6,729 bases of DNA from Rhodobacteraceae bacterium UBA7436 (GTDB lineage: Bacteria > Pseudomonadota > Alphaproteobacteria > Rhodobacterales > Rhodobacteraceae), in assembly GCA_002478745.1 (NCBI GenBank), contig DLQI01000127.1, forward strand, positions 1 through 6,729, in the 5' to 3' direction. The position numbers were made by a program, and so were the translations under genes. Below, piece after piece: positions 5,728 through 6,729 of the stretch (position 1 is the first letter of the stretch; each line of letters opens with the position of its first letter). The notes below the pieces were generated by a model. The model saw only the letters and a program-made list of their open reading frames with translations, was not told the origin of the DNA and did no database searches.

Positions 5728-6597
5728 ATGGCTGCTGGTTATGATGATCGTGATGGAAAAATCTGGATGGACGGCACGCTGGTCGACTGGCGCGATGCAA
5801 ACGTCCACATCCTAACGCATGCAATGCACTATGCTTCTTCTGTTTTTGAGGGTGAGCGTTGCTATGATGGTAAGATCTTCAAATCCCGTGAACACTCTGC
5901 TCGTTTGATCCAGTCCGGTAATCTGATTGATTTTGAACTACCGTATTCTGTTGATGAAATCGAAGCCGCGAAAAAAGCCGCTTTGGAAGCTAATGGGTTA
6001 ACCAATGCATACGTTCGTGCAGTTGCATGGCGCGGTGCAGGGGAAGATATGGGTGTCGCTTCCGCGAAGAACCCTGTCCATATGGCTGTGGCATGCTGGG
6101 AATGGGGCAACTATTACGGCGACGCAAAGATGAAGGGTGCTAAACTCGACATCGCAAAGTGGAAACGTCCGTCGCCTGAAACTGCACCATCCCAAGCCAA
6201 AGCTGCTGGTCTGTACATGATTGCGACAATGTCCAAGCACGCGGCAGAAGCCAAAGGCTGTTCAGACGCGATGATGTTTGACTACCGTGGTTACGTCGCT
6301 GAAGCGACTGGCGCGAACATCTTCTTCGTTAAAGATGGCGAGGTTCACACACCAATCGCAGATGCATTCTTGAATGGTATCACACGTCAGACTGTTATCG
6401 GCATGCTGAAAGAAAAAGGCATCGCGGTTAACGAACGCATCATCATGCCAGACGAATTGGCAGATTTCGAGCAGTGCTGGTTGACAGGTACTGCTGCTGA
6501 AGTGACCCCGGTCGGTCAAATCGGTGACTTCAATTTTGAAGTGGGTGCGCTGACACGCGATATTTCTGAGAGCTACGAAAAACTGGTCCGCGTTTAA
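5728..6597 (+). CDS. ilvE: Branched-chain amino acid aminotransferase
   Basis: A 289-residue fold-type IV pyridoxal-phosphate enzyme that transfers amino groups between glutamate and the keto acids of leucine, isoleucine and valine. This is the last step of their synthesis and the first of their breakdown. The opening IWMDGTLVDW is the family start. HYASSVFEGERCY (34-46) forms the active-site entrance. R59 in SAR is the cofactor-phosphate arginine position. K158 in SQAKAAGLY is the Schiff-base lysine, E192 in YVAEATGANIFFV is the glutamate that contacts the pyridine ring, and LTGTAAEVTPV (about 254-264) is the phosphate-binding loop. The length is at the short end of the IlvE range but nothing is missing. 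It is divergent from petP with interlocked promoters and has an excellent SD. D-amino-acid transaminase and aminodeoxychorismate lyase share the fold, but motifs and length favour IlvE. The next gene starts 1 nt after its stop. Confidence 0.95.
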   Translation: MAAGYDDRDGKIWMDGTLVDWRDANVHILTHAMHYASSVFEGERCYDGKIFKSREHSARLIQSGNLIDFELPYSVDEIEAAKKAALEANGLTNAYVRAVAWRGAGEDMGVASAKNPVHMAVACWEWGNYYGDAKMKGAKLDIAKWKRPSPETAPSQAKAAGLYMIATMSKHAAEAKGCSDAMMFDYRGYVAEATGANIFFVKDGEVHTPIADAFLNGITRQTVIGMLKEKGIAVNERIIMPDELADFEQCWLTGTAAEVTPVGQIGDFNFEVGALTRDISESYEKLVRV

Positions 6598-6598
6598 C

Positions 6599-6729
6599 TT
6601 GGATTACACCGCATTTGCGATCGAGTGGGAGGCCGCATGGAACTCCCACTCACTTGATCGTATTCTGGCGCACTACTCAAACGACGTTGTTTTCCGCTCC
6701 CAAAAGGCGATGCGCCTTGTTGGTTCGGG
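6599..6729 (+). CDS. NTF2/SnoaL-like protein, N-terminal part (runs off right edge)
   Basis: The frame starting with TTG at 6599, one base after the ilvE stop, is open for 43 codons to the window end. The residues begin (M)DYTAFAIEWEAAWNSHSLDRIL, then AHYSNDVVFRSQKAMRLVGS. The pattern of an N-terminal helix with AAWNSHSLDRIL, followed by HYSNDVVFRS, is typical of the nuclear transport factor 2-like/SnoaL fold: small cone-shaped proteins that bind or convert small hydrophobic ligands. TTG is chosen because no ATG or GTG exists between the in-frame stop at 6551-6553 and the conserved helix (the only other candidate is a CTG at 6566), and the fold starts immediately after it. There is no clear SD, so translation probably depends on coupling to ilvE. 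The function is unknown. Confidence 0.7.
   Translation, partial: MDYTAFAIEWEAAWNSHSLDRILAHYSNDVVFRSQKAMRLVGS

Overview
The window is ordinary chromosomal core sequence from an alphaproteobacterium, most likely Rhodobacterales (roseobacter lineage) with a moderate GC content, near one half by eye. The assignment rests on gene content and order: a petP-petR pair (a MarR-family regulator translationally coupled to an OmpR-family response regulator, as described in Rhodobacter capsulatus), an xseB-ispA-dxs operon, and protein sequences of alphaproteobacterial character. I see no rRNA, tRNA, insertion sequence, CRISPR array, phage gene or attachment site.

Layout: (1) 1-266, minus strand, the N-terminal part of a class I SAM-dependent methyltransferase that runs off the left edge. 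(2) 341-1195, plus strand, an atypical NAD(P)-binding SDR protein, divergent from the methyltransferase across a 74-bp gap and convergent with dxs, with the two stop codons overlapping. (3) 4244-1192, minus strand, the tight operon xseB-ispA-dxs (gaps of 5 and 9 bp): exonuclease VII small subunit, farnesyl diphosphate synthase and 1-deoxyxylulose-5-phosphate synthase. (4) 5569-4359, minus strand, petP-petR with a 4-bp ATGA overlap. (5) 5570-5727, the only substantial intergenic region, holding two interlocked divergent promoters, a palindrome that could be a MarR-type operator, and a 12-codon upstream ORF. (6) 5728-6597, plus strand, ilvE (branched-chain aminotransferase), followed 1 nt later by the start of an NTF2/SnoaL-like protein that begins with TTG and runs off the right edge.

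How they work together: Dxs makes DXP, the entry metabolite of the MEP pathway, and IspA condenses the resulting C5 units to C15 farnesyl diphosphate, which feeds quinones, undecaprenyl carriers and, where present, carotenoids and bacteriochlorophyll side chains. PetP and PetR are transcription regulators; in R. capsulatus PetR was linked to cytochrome bc1 expression. PetP is well placed to control both its own operon and ilvE through the shared promoter region (inference). I found no convincing undescribed system. The most informative non-coding signal is the interlocked petP/ilvE promoter region.
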